This document shows, one piece after another, positions 1 to 7,951 of a DNA stretch of 46,895 nucleotides. Source of the stretch: CAIMZW01 sp037142435 (GTDB lineage: Bacteria > Actinomycetota > Actinomycetes > Nanopelagicales > Nanopelagicaceae); NCBI GenBank assembly GCA_037142435.1, contig JBAXAO010000005.1, forward strand, positions 1-46,895, in the 5' to 3' direction. How positions within the stretch are numbered: the stretch's first letter is position 1; every line of letters starts with the position of its first letter. A model generated the notes under the pieces. That model was not told the origin of the DNA and searched no databases. It worked only from the letters and a program-made list of their open reading frames with translations. The translations under genes and the position numbers were made by a program.

Positions 1-567
1 GGCTCGACGAGTCAAACCTCCCATTTCAACTGCAAGGTCCACTGAGTTCTCTATCGCGACTTGAGCCAAGGCCCTGCGCAGACTAGAAAGAACCGAGTCG
101 ATTTCTCCTGATACCGGTACCGAGATATCAAATTCGATAGCGGTCAGGGGGAAAGAAGCAGTCCGCCGAATTCGATCAATATTTCCACCTGCAAGAGCGA
201 TTTCACCTGCAACTGCTGACAGTGCTGTCGGCAGGAGTTTTGCGGAAAGCAACACCACATGAAGGGAACTGCGTTTTTCGGAAGAGTTTGAGAGCGAGAG
301 GTCCACGTAATCAATGGCAAAGTCCAGATCCACACCCTCAGCAAATGCAGTGATATCGGCCTCGATCGAAGATACATGAGCAGGATCGAGTGTGATGAGT
401 GCAGTCAAAATTAATCGGCCACGTATTACCACTTGCTCGAGGTCCTGGATCGTCACCGCAAACGGCGAAAGAGCGGCAAAGAGCCCTTCGGTCACCCCAG
501 GCTTATCGATCCCCGAAAGAAGAATCAGTCCAGTAAATGTGGTTTTCGAATCTTGGGTTGGGCTCAC
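1..567 (-). CDS. serB: Phosphoserine phosphatase SerB, N-terminal ACT part (runs off left edge)
   Basis: This frame is open from a GTG at 567 to the window edge, giving 189 codons of the N-terminal part only. The protein begins MSPTQDSKTT. Two ACT-like modules follow, at about residues 10-85 (with LSGIDKPGVTEGLF) and 98-170 (with AGGNIDRIRRTASFPLTAIE). A pair of ACT domains before a HAD phosphatase is the usual actinobacterial SerB layout; the enzyme makes serine from phosphoserine and ACT domains sense amino acids. The catalytic domain lies outside the window, so the call rests on the ACT half. The GTG start is supported by a TAATCT box 7 bases upstream, implying a leaderless mRNA. It is divergent from the ABC gene at 618. 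Confidence 0.75.
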   Translation of the reverse strand, partial: MSPTQDSKTTFTGLILLSGIDKPGVTEGLFAALSPFAVTIQDLEQVVIRGRLILTALITLDPAHVSSIEADITAFAEGVDLDFAIDYVDLSLSNSSEKRSSLHVVLLSAKLLPTALSAVAGEIALAGGNIDRIRRTASFPLTAIEFDISVPVSGEIDSVLSSLRRALAQVAIENSVDLAVEMGGLTRRA

Positions 568-574
568 AGCCCGA

Positions 575-580
575 AGATTA
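575..580 (-). promoter_or_regulatory. -10 box of serB, leaderless type
   Basis: TAATCT on the minus strand lies 7 bases before the GTG start of serB. The spacing would put the transcription start at or next to the start codon. Confidence 0.5.
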
Positions 581-603
581 GCGTGGTGACACAGTAAGAC
601 GGG

Positions 604-609
604 TATCTT
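604..609 (+). promoter_or_regulatory. -10 box of the ABC ATPase gene, leaderless type
   Basis: TATCTT lies 8 bases before the ATG at 618. No Shine-Dalgarno sequence is visible in between. Confidence 0.5.
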
Positions 610-617
610 TACTCCTC

Positions 618-1400
618 ATGAGCACTGTGATCTCGCTCCGAGACGTTTTGGTTATTCGTGATGGTAAAGCCATTTTGGGCCCCCTGACCTGGGACGTCGC
701 CTTGGGTGAACGCTGGGTGATTCTTGGTCCAAATGGAGCGGGAAAGTCCACGCTCTTCCATATTCTCGCCACCTCCACTCATCCCACCTCTGGAAGCGCA
801 ACGACATTAGGTGAGACCCTGGGCAAAGTCGATGTCTTCGAATTGCGTACCCGGATTGGATTAGTCACCAATCAACTGGTGGAAGATATCCCGTATGCCG
901 AACGCGTGATAGATGTGGTCCTGACAGCCGCATATGCTGTTGTTGGCCGCTGGAAGGAAAGTTATGACTTGTGGGACGAGTCCCGCGCTCTGGCATTGCT
1001 TACGACTTTGGGGGTTCGCTCACTTGGGGAGCGTCTTTTCGGGACGTTGAGCGAAGGCGAGAAAAAGCGAGTTCTGATTGCTCGAGCCATGATGAGCAAT
1101 CCCGAAATTATGCTGCTCGATGAACCGGCAGCTGGTTTGGACTTGGGCGGCAGAGAAGATCTGCTCAAACGCCTTGATCTATTGGCTTCCGACCCGAAAG
1201 CCCCAGCAACACTCATAGTTACTCATCACATCGAAGAAATTCCGTTGGGCACTACTCATGCTCTGTTGCTCAATCACGGCAAGGTGGTCTCGAGCGGACC
1301 AATCAACTCTGTGATTACCGACGAACATCTAAGTTCAGCTTACGGCTTACCCATCACAGTCCATCAAGAGGCGGGTCGCTTTTTCGCTAAGGCGCTCTAA
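618..1400 (+). CDS. ABC transporter ATP-binding protein, stand-alone ATPase
   Basis: This 260-residue protein is a single ABC nucleotide-binding domain. Visible motifs are Walker A GPNGAGKST (37-45), the signature LSEGEKKR (144-151), Walker B IMLLDEP (164-170) and the H-loop VTHH (201-204). The domain is preceded by LRDVLVIRDGK, a typical first strand. No permease or binding protein gene is adjacent: serB is divergent upstream and ung follows without a gap. The layout resembles orphan actinobacterial ATPases of the ModF/YlmA kind. The substrate, and whether it drives transport at all, cannot be told from the sequence. Confidence 0.85.
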   Translation: MSTVISLRDVLVIRDGKAILGPLTWDVALGERWVILGPNGAGKSTLFHILATSTHPTSGSATTLGETLGKVDVFELRTRIGLVTNQLVEDIPYAERVIDVVLTAAYAVVGRWKESYDLWDESRALALLTTLGVRSLGERLFGTLSEGEKKRVLIARAMMSNPEIMLLDEPAAGLDLGGREDLLKRLDLLASDPKAPATLIVTHHIEEIPLGTTHALLLNHGKVVSSGPINSVITDEHLSSAYGLPITVHQEAGRFFAKAL

Positions 1401-2048
1401 ATGATCAATTCACTCTTTGAAGAACTTTCACCTGAGTGGCAGTCAGATCTTCATGGAGTCAGAAAGAGCATCGATCGCATCGACAAAGTGCTTCGGCAAG
1501 AGTCGGACTTTCTGCCAGATCGTGCAGCGATTTTTCGAGCTTTGATACCCAAGCAGAACGCAAAAGTTCTGATCGTAGGTCAAGATCCTTATCCCAATCC
1601 AGAACATGCCATGGGACTCTCCTTCTCGGTCCCACCATCGTGTAAGAAGCTTCCCCCATCGTTACGCAATATCTTTATGGAACTGCACTCGGATATAGGG
1701 GAGCGGGTTCGTACAAATGGCGATCTATCTGATTGGCAAGATCAAGGCGTAGTCCTGCTCAATAGGTCCCTGACGGTAATAGCCGGGGCTAGCGGTTCCC
1801 ATTCGCACTTAGGATGGCAACGTATTACAGAGAAAATTGTTGAAGTACTCGTCGACAATGGAGTTATAGGAATCCTTTGGGGCAAATCAGCCCAAGAGCT
1901 GTCGGGCCATTTCGCGATTCTGGATCGAATCGAATCGGTTCACCCAAGTCCATTAGCGGCTCATCGTGGATTCTTCGGAAGTAAACCTTTCTCGCAAGCT
2001 AATTCCAGATTGATAGCTAAAGGTAAGGATCCGATTCGTTGGGGCTGA
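1401..2048 (+). CDS. ung: Uracil-DNA glycosylase, family 1
   Basis: Ung removes uracil from DNA, the first step of base-excision repair. The 215-residue protein has the water-activating motif GQDPYP (60-65, catalytic Asp62), the uracil-pocket segment GLSFSVP, and the DNA-intercalation motif HPSPLAAHRG (His181) followed by FFGSKPFSQAN. Length matches the family. The ATG abuts the stop of the ABC gene (TAAATG), so the two are co-transcribed and probably translationally coupled. Its TGA ends one base before the convergent stop of the membrane protein at 2050, giving a TGACTCA junction. Confidence 0.97.
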   Translation: MINSLFEELSPEWQSDLHGVRKSIDRIDKVLRQESDFLPDRAAIFRALIPKQNAKVLIVGQDPYPNPEHAMGLSFSVPPSCKKLPPSLRNIFMELHSDIGERVRTNGDLSDWQDQGVVLLNRSLTVIAGASGSHSHLGWQRITEKIVEVLVDNGVIGILWGKSAQELSGHFAILDRIESVHPSPLAAHRGFFGSKPFSQANSRLIAKGKDPIRWG

Positions 2049-2049
2049 C

Positions 2050-2748
2050 TCAGCGCTCTGCGCTGGTTATTTTATGAACAAAACTGAGAGAAAGTGCGAT
2101 CGAGTTTCCAATCAGCAAAGCAAAAAGTGCCGTTCCAACACCTAACCTTCCTCCCAACAGCGCACCAATGATTAGAGCCGTGACTTCTATTCCAAGTCGC
2201 ACACGACCGATACGTACTCCTGAACGTTTATGGATGGCGGTCATTAGCCCATCTCGTGGACCCGGACCGAGACCACAGGTAATGTAAAAAGCGCTTCCAA
2301 GTCCAACTAATGCAATTCCCACGAAAACGTAACCCAGTTGTAGAAATAGATTTTTATGTAGCGCAGGAAAGATGAAGAGACCAATCTGGATTGCAAGGGC
2401 AATGATGACAAGATTAGAGACAGTCCCGAATCCCGGTCTCTCTTTGAGTGGAAACCAAAGCAAGAGCACAATCGCACTAATTAAAAACGTTGATTCGCCA
2501 ATTGACAACGGTGTATGCCTAGATAGGCCCTGAGCCAAGACTGACCACGGAGCATTTCCAATATGAGATTGAATTAATAACGAATCTCCGAGTCCAAAGA
2601 TAAATAAAGCAATGAACAGGATCGCCACTCTGCCCCATGTCAGAGACCATCTGCTTGTTGCAGTCCAAGGGGTTCGCGGAATCGTTCGCGCCGGTTTCAG
2701 AATATGGGCCAGACGAGCCATCATGGAATTTGAAGAGGGTTGGCTCAC
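2050..2748 (-). CDS. YczE/YitT-like integral membrane protein
   Basis: The 232-residue protein has about five hydrophobic segments, starting with ILFIALFIFGLGDSLLIQ near residue 45. It also has the motifs SHIGNAPWSVL and CGLGPGPRDGLMTAI, which are typical of the YczE/YyaS membrane family. The family's function is poorly known. A GTG start at 2748 is chosen because TAGACT lies 6 bases upstream; an internal Met-Met pair at residues 9-10 is the alternative. It is divergent from the DUF554 gene, and the two promoters share a TAGAGTCTA palindrome. Confidence 0.75.
   Translation of the reverse strand: MSQPSSNSMMARLAHILKPARTIPRTPWTATSRWSLTWGRVAILFIALFIFGLGDSLLIQSHIGNAPWSVLAQGLSRHTPLSIGESTFLISAIVLLLWFPLKERPGFGTVSNLVIIALAIQIGLFIFPALHKNLFLQLGYVFVGIALVGLGSAFYITCGLGPGPRDGLMTAIHKRSGVRIGRVRLGIEVTALIIGALLGGRLGVGTALFALLIGNSIALSLSFVHKITSAER
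2051..2073 (+). terminator. Candidate terminator hairpin for ABC-ung, inside the 3' end of the convergent gene
   Basis: CAGCGC, TCT, GCGCTG form a perfect 6-bp stem with a 3-base loop starting 3 bases after the ung stop. GGTTATTTT follows on the plus strand. The element lies within the last codons of the minus-strand membrane protein gene. The short stem and imperfect T run make it a modest candidate. Confidence 0.4.
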
Positions 2749-2754
2749 TGTTAG

Positions 2755-2760
2755 AGTCTA
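2755..2760 (-). promoter_or_regulatory. -10 box of the YczE-like gene, leaderless type
   Basis: TAGACT on the minus strand lies 6 bases before the GTG at 2748. It overlaps the palindrome TAGAGTCTA shared with the divergent unit. Confidence 0.5.
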
Positions 2761-2790
2761 TACAAAGGCGCACAAGGGACGGATGCACTC

Positions 2791-3519
2791 ATGATTGGGC
2801 TCGGAACTGTAGTAAATATCGTGGCTATTCTCCTAGGTTCCACAATTGGAGTATTTGCTGGTGCTAAATTTCCAGAGCGAACCCGAAATCTCGTTACGGA
2901 TGTACTTGGATTTGTCGTGGCTTTGGCTGCTGCTGATGCACTCCGCTCTTTATGGAACCACGCTTTTGTTTCTCAAGTGCCCCGTGGATGGACGCTATTG
3001 ACAGTTCTTGCGGCCCTGCTTTTGGGGGCGATCTCTGGAAGTATCCTAAAAATCGAAGCGAAACTTGAAGTCATTGGCGAAGGGCTAAGGTCCCGTTTTA
3101 ATCGATCTGGGCGTGGGCGTTTTGTAGAAGGCTTCGTCTCTTCCTCGCTGCTTTTCGTTATCGGTCCACTAGCGATATTAGGTGGCATAAGTGATGGAAT
3201 GGGCAACGGTCACGAGCAGTTGATTCTTAAAAGTACCTTGGACTTCTTTGCATCTATTGCTTTCGCTTCCAGTTTAGGCTGGGGAGTAGCTGCCTCAGCA
3301 CTTCCTGTAGGCATTTACCAATTCATATGGACTGGCTTGGGATTTGCTTTGGGAAATGTTCTCTCTGACTACCAAGTGAAGGCTATGACCGCCGTTGGTG
3401 GGGTTTTGCTCCTAGGAATTGCGCTCCGCCTTCTTCAAATCAAGTTGGTCCACGTTGGAGATCTCGTACCGGCGCTTTTTTTCGCGCCGGTAGTGGCGCT
3501 AATTGCCCATCACTTCTAG
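2791..3519 (+). CDS. DUF554 family membrane protein
   Basis: The 242-residue protein begins MIGLGTVVNIVAILLGSTIG and keeps the DUF554 (YdfK/YqgA) pattern. It has six or seven hydrophobic segments and a central FVSSSLLFVIGPLAILGGISDG block. The family is a predicted inner-membrane protein of unknown function, probably a small transporter. AAGGGA about 12-17 bases before the ATG can serve as ribosome binding site, so this gene has a leader, unlike its divergent neighbour. Its TAG stop overlaps the stop of the convergent dehydrogenase gene. Confidence 0.85.
   Translation: MIGLGTVVNIVAILLGSTIGVFAGAKFPERTRNLVTDVLGFVVALAAADALRSLWNHAFVSQVPRGWTLLTVLAALLLGAISGSILKIEAKLEVIGEGLRSRFNRSGRGRFVEGFVSSSLLFVIGPLAILGGISDGMGNGHEQLILKSTLDFFASIAFASSLGWGVAASALPVGIYQFIWTGLGFALGNVLSDYQVKAMTAVGGVLLLGIALRLLQIKLVHVGDLVPALFFAPVVALIAHHF
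3467..3492. other. 9-bp perfect inverted repeat in the 3' end of the DUF554 gene
   Basis: TACCGGCGC at 3467-3475 and GCGCCGGTA at 3484-3492 flank TTTTTTTC. It lies about 24 bases past the stop of the convergent dehydrogenase. Read from the minus strand it would form a strong 3' hairpin for the tdk-dehydrogenase transcript, but no T run follows on that strand. It encodes part of the DUF554 C-terminus. Confidence 0.5.
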
Positions 3520-4556
3520 AACGTCGAAGCGTCAATCACGAATCGATATTTAACATCGCTAGCGACCGTACGTTGGTAAGCAACATTTATGTAGTCGGCT
3601 GAAATAACCTCAACTTCACTGAGAATATTGTGCTCGCCACAGAAGTCGATCATTTCTTGCAGTTCAGGGATTCCACCAATCATCGATCCGGCAAGGGAGC
3701 GACGCTTACCCAGCAAGGTTCCGGCAGAAACCGAATATGGGCTACCTGGAAGTCCGATAACTACCAATGTTGCATCAACTTTTAGCAAATTGAGGTAGAG
3801 CTCAATATCAAGTTCGGCAGAAACGGTATTAAGAATCAGATCAAAACTTGAGGCAAGCGCCTTAAGGTTGGCAGGATCCTTCGTCACCACAAATTCATCG
3901 GCTCCCATGGATTTGGCGTCGGCTTCCTTTTGGGGTGAATGTGAGAAGACAGTTGTGTGGGCTCCCAGAGCCTTTGCAAATTTGAGGCCCATGTGACCCA
4001 ACCCGCCGAGCCCGATGATGCCAACTCGTTTGCCTGGACCGGCATTCCAGTGCCGGAGTGGTGAATAAAGAGTGATGCCGGCACACATTAATGGCGCAAC
4101 ACCTGAGAGTTCCAGGTTTGTGGGAACCTTTACTGCATAATTTTGATTGATCACAAAGTTATTTGAATATCCACCGAAAGCGATTGTCTTTCCGTCACGC
4201 TCGTATCCGTTGTAGGTGCCCGTCATTCCATTTGCGCAGTATTGTTGCAAACCTTGGTTGCAAAATTCACAATCTCCACATGAATCGATGAATACACCGA
4301 CACCAATAATGTCGCCAACTTGAAACTTATTAACACCGGAACCAATCGCTGTTACTTTTCCTACAATTTCATGGCCAGGCACCATGGGGAAAAGAGCCGA
4401 ACCCCACTCTTCGCGCGCTTGATGAATGTCCGAATGACAAATTCCTGAATAAGTAACATCGAATGCCACATCTGCAGTTCCAAGGTCGCGGCGCTGAAAT
4501 TGATAAGGGACTAGATCTTCTTTTGCCGCGAGAACTGCATAGCCACGTGATTGCAT
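3516..4556 (-). CDS. Zinc-dependent NAD(P) alcohol dehydrogenase, cinnamyl-alcohol/YahK type
   Basis: This medium-chain dehydrogenase has 346 residues from the chosen start MQSRGYAVLA. It shows the catalytic-zinc ligands in GICHSD (Cys40) and GHE (His62), four structural-zinc cysteines (93, 96, 99, 107) and a Rossmann motif GLGGLGHMG. The pattern fits the NAD(P)-dependent aldehyde/alcohol oxidoreductases related to AdhC and YahK; the true substrate is unknown. A start 21 codons upstream would overlap tdk. The 4556 ATG lies 7 bases after the tdk stop with AGGAAAG upstream, so it is preferred. Its stop shares the CTAG at 3516-3519 with the convergent DUF554 gene. Confidence 0.9.
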   Translation of the reverse strand: MQSRGYAVLAAKEDLVPYQFQRRDLGTADVAFDVTYSGICHSDIHQAREEWGSALFPMVPGHEIVGKVTAIGSGVNKFQVGDIIGVGVFIDSCGDCEFCNQGLQQYCANGMTGTYNGYERDGKTIAFGGYSNNFVINQNYAVKVPTNLELSGVAPLMCAGITLYSPLRHWNAGPGKRVGIIGLGGLGHMGLKFAKALGAHTTVFSHSPQKEADAKSMGADEFVVTKDPANLKALASSFDLILNTVSAELDIELYLNLLKVDATLVVIGLPGSPYSVSAGTLLGKRRSLAGSMIGGIPELQEMIDFCGEHNILSEVEVISADYINVAYQRTVASDVKYRFVIDASTF

Positions 4557-4563
4557 GAAAAGC

Positions 4564-5223
4564 TCACTTTCCTGGATCGGTTTCTTGCGTAGTAAAGGGA
4601 AGAGGCTCGAACCCGGCACTCTTTGATGCGCGCGATGTTACACGGCGCATGTGGTGTCGGCGACACAGAACTTCGTACCCAACCTCGTCATCCGATGCGA
4701 CATCTCCCACAACAACTTGGGCGCCCTCGGTCACCATTGTGCCGCCCATAGTGCGGGCATTGTGTGTGGCGCGAGCCCCACACCAGCAAAGAGCTTCCAC
4801 CTGAAGTGTTTGAACGCGATCAGCGAGTTCGACTAAACGCGCGGAACCGGGAAAGAGAGCGGTTCGAAAATCGGTGAGGATGCCGAAGGCAAAAACATCA
4901 ATACTTAGCCCATCTACGATGCGAGCCAATTCTTCGATCTGCGAGGGAGTATAGAACTGGGCTTCATCGCAAATAACGAAATCTATGCGTTGACCATTAG
5001 ATAACTTTTCGACGACATATTTGTGCAAATCAAGATCTGCATCAACCTCGATTGCCAAACTTTGAAGCCCAAGGCGAGAACTAATCCGGCCCCGACCAGC
5101 CCGATCTCGGTTAGTAAAGATCAGTCCCGTCCGACCACGGCTTTGATGGTTGTGCGCTGTTTGCAAAGCCAGAGTCGACTTTCCGCTATCCATAGTTCCG
5201 CAGTAGTAAATCAATTCAGCCAT
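4564..5223 (-). CDS. tdk: Thymidine kinase, type II
   Basis: Thymidine kinase phosphorylates thymidine to dTMP in pyrimidine salvage. The 219-residue protein has a P-loop GTMDSGKST (9-17), the motif DEAQF with catalytic Glu87, and a zinc site from CWC (146, 148) and CRRH (187, 190). The lasso region MGGTMVTEGAQVVVGD matches the family. It starts 25 bases after the beta-propeller stop and is followed by the dehydrogenase 7 bases later, so these three minus-strand genes may form one unit. AGGATG before the ATG fits a ribosome binding site. Confidence 0.95.
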   Translation of the reverse strand: MAELIYYCGTMDSGKSTLALQTAHNHQSRGRTGLIFTNRDRAGRGRISSRLGLQSLAIEVDADLDLHKYVVEKLSNGQRIDFVICDEAQFYTPSQIEELARIVDGLSIDVFAFGILTDFRTALFPGSARLVELADRVQTLQVEALCWCGARATHNARTMGGTMVTEGAQVVVGDVASDDEVGYEVLCRRHHMRRVTSRASKSAGFEPLPFTTQETDPGK

Positions 5224-5248
5224 ATTCTCATCCTGCCATAACAGTTAG

Positions 5249-6367
5249 CTATTTGTTGTCAAAGACTTTGATTGAACCCAGGTAACAAGCTACCCATGTT
5301 CGATTCTGCGTGGCCTCGTAGGTAATACCTATGGGTTGAGTACACACCTTTATGGTTTGAGTCACTCTAAAATCCGAAGTTCTAATTTTCGACAAGGTGG
5401 CGCTGCCGAAGTTAACAACAAAGAGTGCAGACCCATCAGTTGATATATCTAAACTCCGAGTCGCTTTCCCGGTTGTGATGCTGTGGACGATTTTCCTTGA
5501 TGCCAGATCAAGAGCAACTACCTTGCCCGATAGGTTCAAGGTGGCATATATCGTGCCTTCATCGGGGGAGAGGACTAGAGCTCTTGGGTTTAAGCCAATA
5601 TAGATTTTTGAATCGCTAAAGTCTGACATCCGGATGCGGTGAACAGTGTTGCCACCCATTTGTGCCACATAGGCGAACTTAGAATCTTTAGTTACAACAA
5701 TGCCTCGCGGGTAAGCCCCGATATATATATTCTTCACTGTTTTACCAGAATCAATAGATATCACGGTGAGGTCATAAGAACACCAATTAGTCACCAATAG
5801 AAATTTGTTGTCTGGCGTCACTTGAACAACTTTAGGAACTTTTCCGACTGGATAGATAGCATCCACCGATCGAGTCGACAGATCGATGCGATACAGAAAG
5901 CTTTTGTCGTATGGGTTATTGGCTTTGCAATCGTCGTGACCCTCATGGTCAAAGCCCTTGCCATACATTGCATAGTTAGTGACATACAGGTATTTGCCAT
6001 CCGGCGAAAAAGCACCTTCAACAGGAGCGCCGAGGTATGAACCGGGATACTTGAGGTAACCAAAGTCAGCGAGTTTGATTCGATCCGGAATCGTACTTTC
6101 TAAGGCCATTGTCTTGGCGTTATAGATTGTTACAGAATGTCGATACATCATGTTTTGGGCGCTAACCAGACCTGCTCCAGATGACCGAACAGATTTAGGG
6201 GTTATCTCGCCTTGAATGGTCTTCACCAATGTCATGGTCGTATCAGCCACAAGCGGTACGGCAGGGCTAGTTTCGGCATTGACAGATTGAGTTGCCCACG
6301 AAGTGGCGCAAAGAGTTGAAAAGGCTAGGAAGATTGCCAAGCGCCGACTGGAGAGTTGAAGTCTCAT
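5249..6367 (-). CDS. Secreted YVTN-type beta-propeller protein
   Basis: The 372-residue protein has a clear signal peptide: basic MRLQLSSRR, a hydrophobic core, and a likely cleavage after VNA (residue 31). The rest contains repeated blade motifs such as GAFSPDGKYLYVTN, VQVTPDNKFLLVTN, IVVTKDSKFAYVAQ and LVLSPDEGTIYATL, about 40 residues apart. These are typical of YncE/YVTN seven-bladed propellers. Such proteins act outside the membrane as binding or scaffold modules, and no enzyme motif is visible. Several cysteines (NWCSYD, KVCTQP, WVACYL) could form disulfides. GAGAGG precedes the ATG. The partner is unknown. Confidence 0.8.
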   Translation of the reverse strand: MRLQLSSRRLAIFLAFSTLCATSWATQSVNAETSPAVPLVADTTMTLVKTIQGEITPKSVRSSGAGLVSAQNMMYRHSVTIYNAKTMALESTIPDRIKLADFGYLKYPGSYLGAPVEGAFSPDGKYLYVTNYAMYGKGFDHEGHDDCKANNPYDKSFLYRIDLSTRSVDAIYPVGKVPKVVQVTPDNKFLLVTNWCSYDLTVISIDSGKTVKNIYIGAYPRGIVVTKDSKFAYVAQMGGNTVHRIRMSDFSDSKIYIGLNPRALVLSPDEGTIYATLNLSGKVVALDLASRKIVHSITTGKATRSLDISTDGSALFVVNFGSATLSKIRTSDFRVTQTIKVCTQPIGITYEATQNRTWVACYLGSIKVFDNK

Positions 6368-6414
6368 CGACGGCCTCTCAATAGATCAAGAACGAATGAT
6401 CAGAACCTTAAACG

Positions 6415-6501
6415 TGGTGTCCGAGAAGGGAGTTGAACCCTCAAGCCCTTTCGGGCACTAGCACCTCAAGCTAGCGCGTCTGCCAATTCCGCCACCCGGA
6501 C
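6415..6501 (-). tRNA. tRNA-Leu (GAG)
   Basis: Read on the minus strand from 6501, the 7-bp acceptor stem GTCCGGG pairs with CTCGGAC (one G-T pair). The anticodon stem CTAGC/GCTAG encloses loop TTGAGGT with anticodon GAG. A long variable arm (TGCCCGAAAGGGCT) marks a class II tRNA, and the T arm is GGGTTCAACTC. The gene encodes its own ACCA end. It reads CUC and CUU leucine codons. Confidence 0.95.
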
Positions 6502-6613
6502 ATCGCCGACCCTGAGCCTTTTTTGGCGAGGAAGTACGGCAAGGGGACACGATAGCAATTCCCTGCCAAACAAGGAAAACAGCGCAAGGTTATGGGGCGG
6601 TTTACGGCAGGAT

Positions 6614-7951
6614 ATGCCCATGACCACCACGAATTCAGCCCCAATTATCGATATCGCCGCTCTCGAGAGTGACTGCATTCGACTATGCCAAGAGATGATC
6701 CGTATCCCTAGCGTTAATCACGGTGAGGGCAAAGGCGACGAGAAAGCAATGGCTGAATATGTAGCCGCTCGTCTGGCGGAAGTAGGAATTGATTCGGAAC
6801 TTATCGAGGCAGCGCCTAACCGCATTAACGTGGTGGCGACCATCAAGGGCACGGACCTTTCCAGGCCAGGATTGATAGTCCACGGACATCTTGATGTGGT
6901 GCCGGCTAATCCTGACGACTGGAGTGTCGATCCATTTTCGGGTCTTATGAAGGATGGATTCATTTGGGGTCGCGGCGCCGTTGATATGAAAGACGTCAAC
7001 GCCATGATCCTTGCAACTGTACGTGCTTGGGCAAAGGCTGGTTATGCACCCTCGAGGAATATTCTCTTGGTTTTCTTTGCAGATGAAGAAGCCGGCAGCG
7101 TTTACGGATCACATTGGCTGGTTAAAAATCGTCCGGAAATCTTCAACGGCTATACCGAAGCAGTTTCTGAAGTTGGTGGGTTTTCAGTGACTATTACAGG
7201 CGGGCACCGGCTCTATCTGATTGAAGGTGCCCAAAAAGGAATTCAATGGCTCAAGCTCACCGCAAAAGGCGAGGCTGGCCATGGTTCGTTCATCAATAAG
7301 TCCAATGCCGTAACTCGTTTGAGTCAAGCTATTGCCCGTATTGGATCTTATGAATGGCCACAGCTCGAGACAAAGACCGGCGGAAAGTTATTTCGAAAGA
7401 TAGCCGAATTAGTAGGCGAGCCGTACGACCCGACGAATGTTCGACCTCTGCTGAGACACATAGGTGGCGCCGCTCGAATGATTGGTGCGACGATTCAAAA
7501 CACCGCAAACCCCACCATGCTGGAAGCTGGCTACAAGGCAAATGTAATTCCACAGAGTGCCAGCGCAGTCGTCGACGGCAGGTTCTTGCCCGAGTTTGAA
7601 GATCAACTTGCTGACACCATTCGTGAACTTGCTGGCCCTGATATTGAGATTGAGTTGCTCGTACGAGACGTTGCGCTTGAAGTCGAATTCGCTGGCCCTC
7701 TCGTTGATGCCATGTCTGAGGCAATCAAGAGTGAGGATCCTGATGGGATTCCAGTGCCATATTTGATGAGTGGTGGAACCGATAACAAAGCGCTCTCAGC
7801 ATTGGGCATCATTGGATATGGATTTAGTCCGGTCAAACTTCCTGCTGACTTAGATTTCTTCGCGCTATTTCACGGAGTTGACGAGCGGATTCCGGTTGAC
7901 GGTCTCACCTTTGGTGCTCGAGTACTCAATACCTTCCTGCAAAAAGCCTAG
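6614..7951 (+). CDS. M20 family metallopeptidase (dipeptidase / ArgE-DapE-like)
   Basis: The 445-residue protein has the two-zinc M20 pattern: HGHLDVVPAN, then WGRGAVDMKD, then ADEEAG with the catalytic Glu pair. These are followed by the lid/dimerisation domain beginning near AKGEAGHGS. This layout fits actinobacterial M20/M25/M40 peptidases annotated as dipeptidases; a DapE or acetylornithine deacetylase role is possible but not specific. Start codons at 6614 and 6620 are both feasible; neither has a clear ribosome binding site or leaderless box. Its TAG overlaps the convergent reductase stop at the CTAG of 7948-7951. Confidence 0.9.
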   Translation: MPMTTTNSAPIIDIAALESDCIRLCQEMIRIPSVNHGEGKGDEKAMAEYVAARLAEVGIDSELIEAAPNRINVVATIKGTDLSRPGLIVHGHLDVVPANPDDWSVDPFSGLMKDGFIWGRGAVDMKDVNAMILATVRAWAKAGYAPSRNILLVFFADEEAGSVYGSHWLVKNRPEIFNGYTEAVSEVGGFSVTITGGHRLYLIEGAQKGIQWLKLTAKGEAGHGSFINKSNAVTRLSQAIARIGSYEWPQLETKTGGKLFRKIAELVGEPYDPTNVRPLLRHIGGAARMIGATIQNTANPTMLEAGYKANVIPQSASAVVDGRFLPEFEDQLADTIRELAGPDIEIELLVRDVALEVEFAGPLVDAMSEAIKSEDPDGIPVPYLMSGGTDNKALSALGIIGYGFSPVKLPADLDFFALFHGVDERIPVDGLTFGARVLNTFLQKA

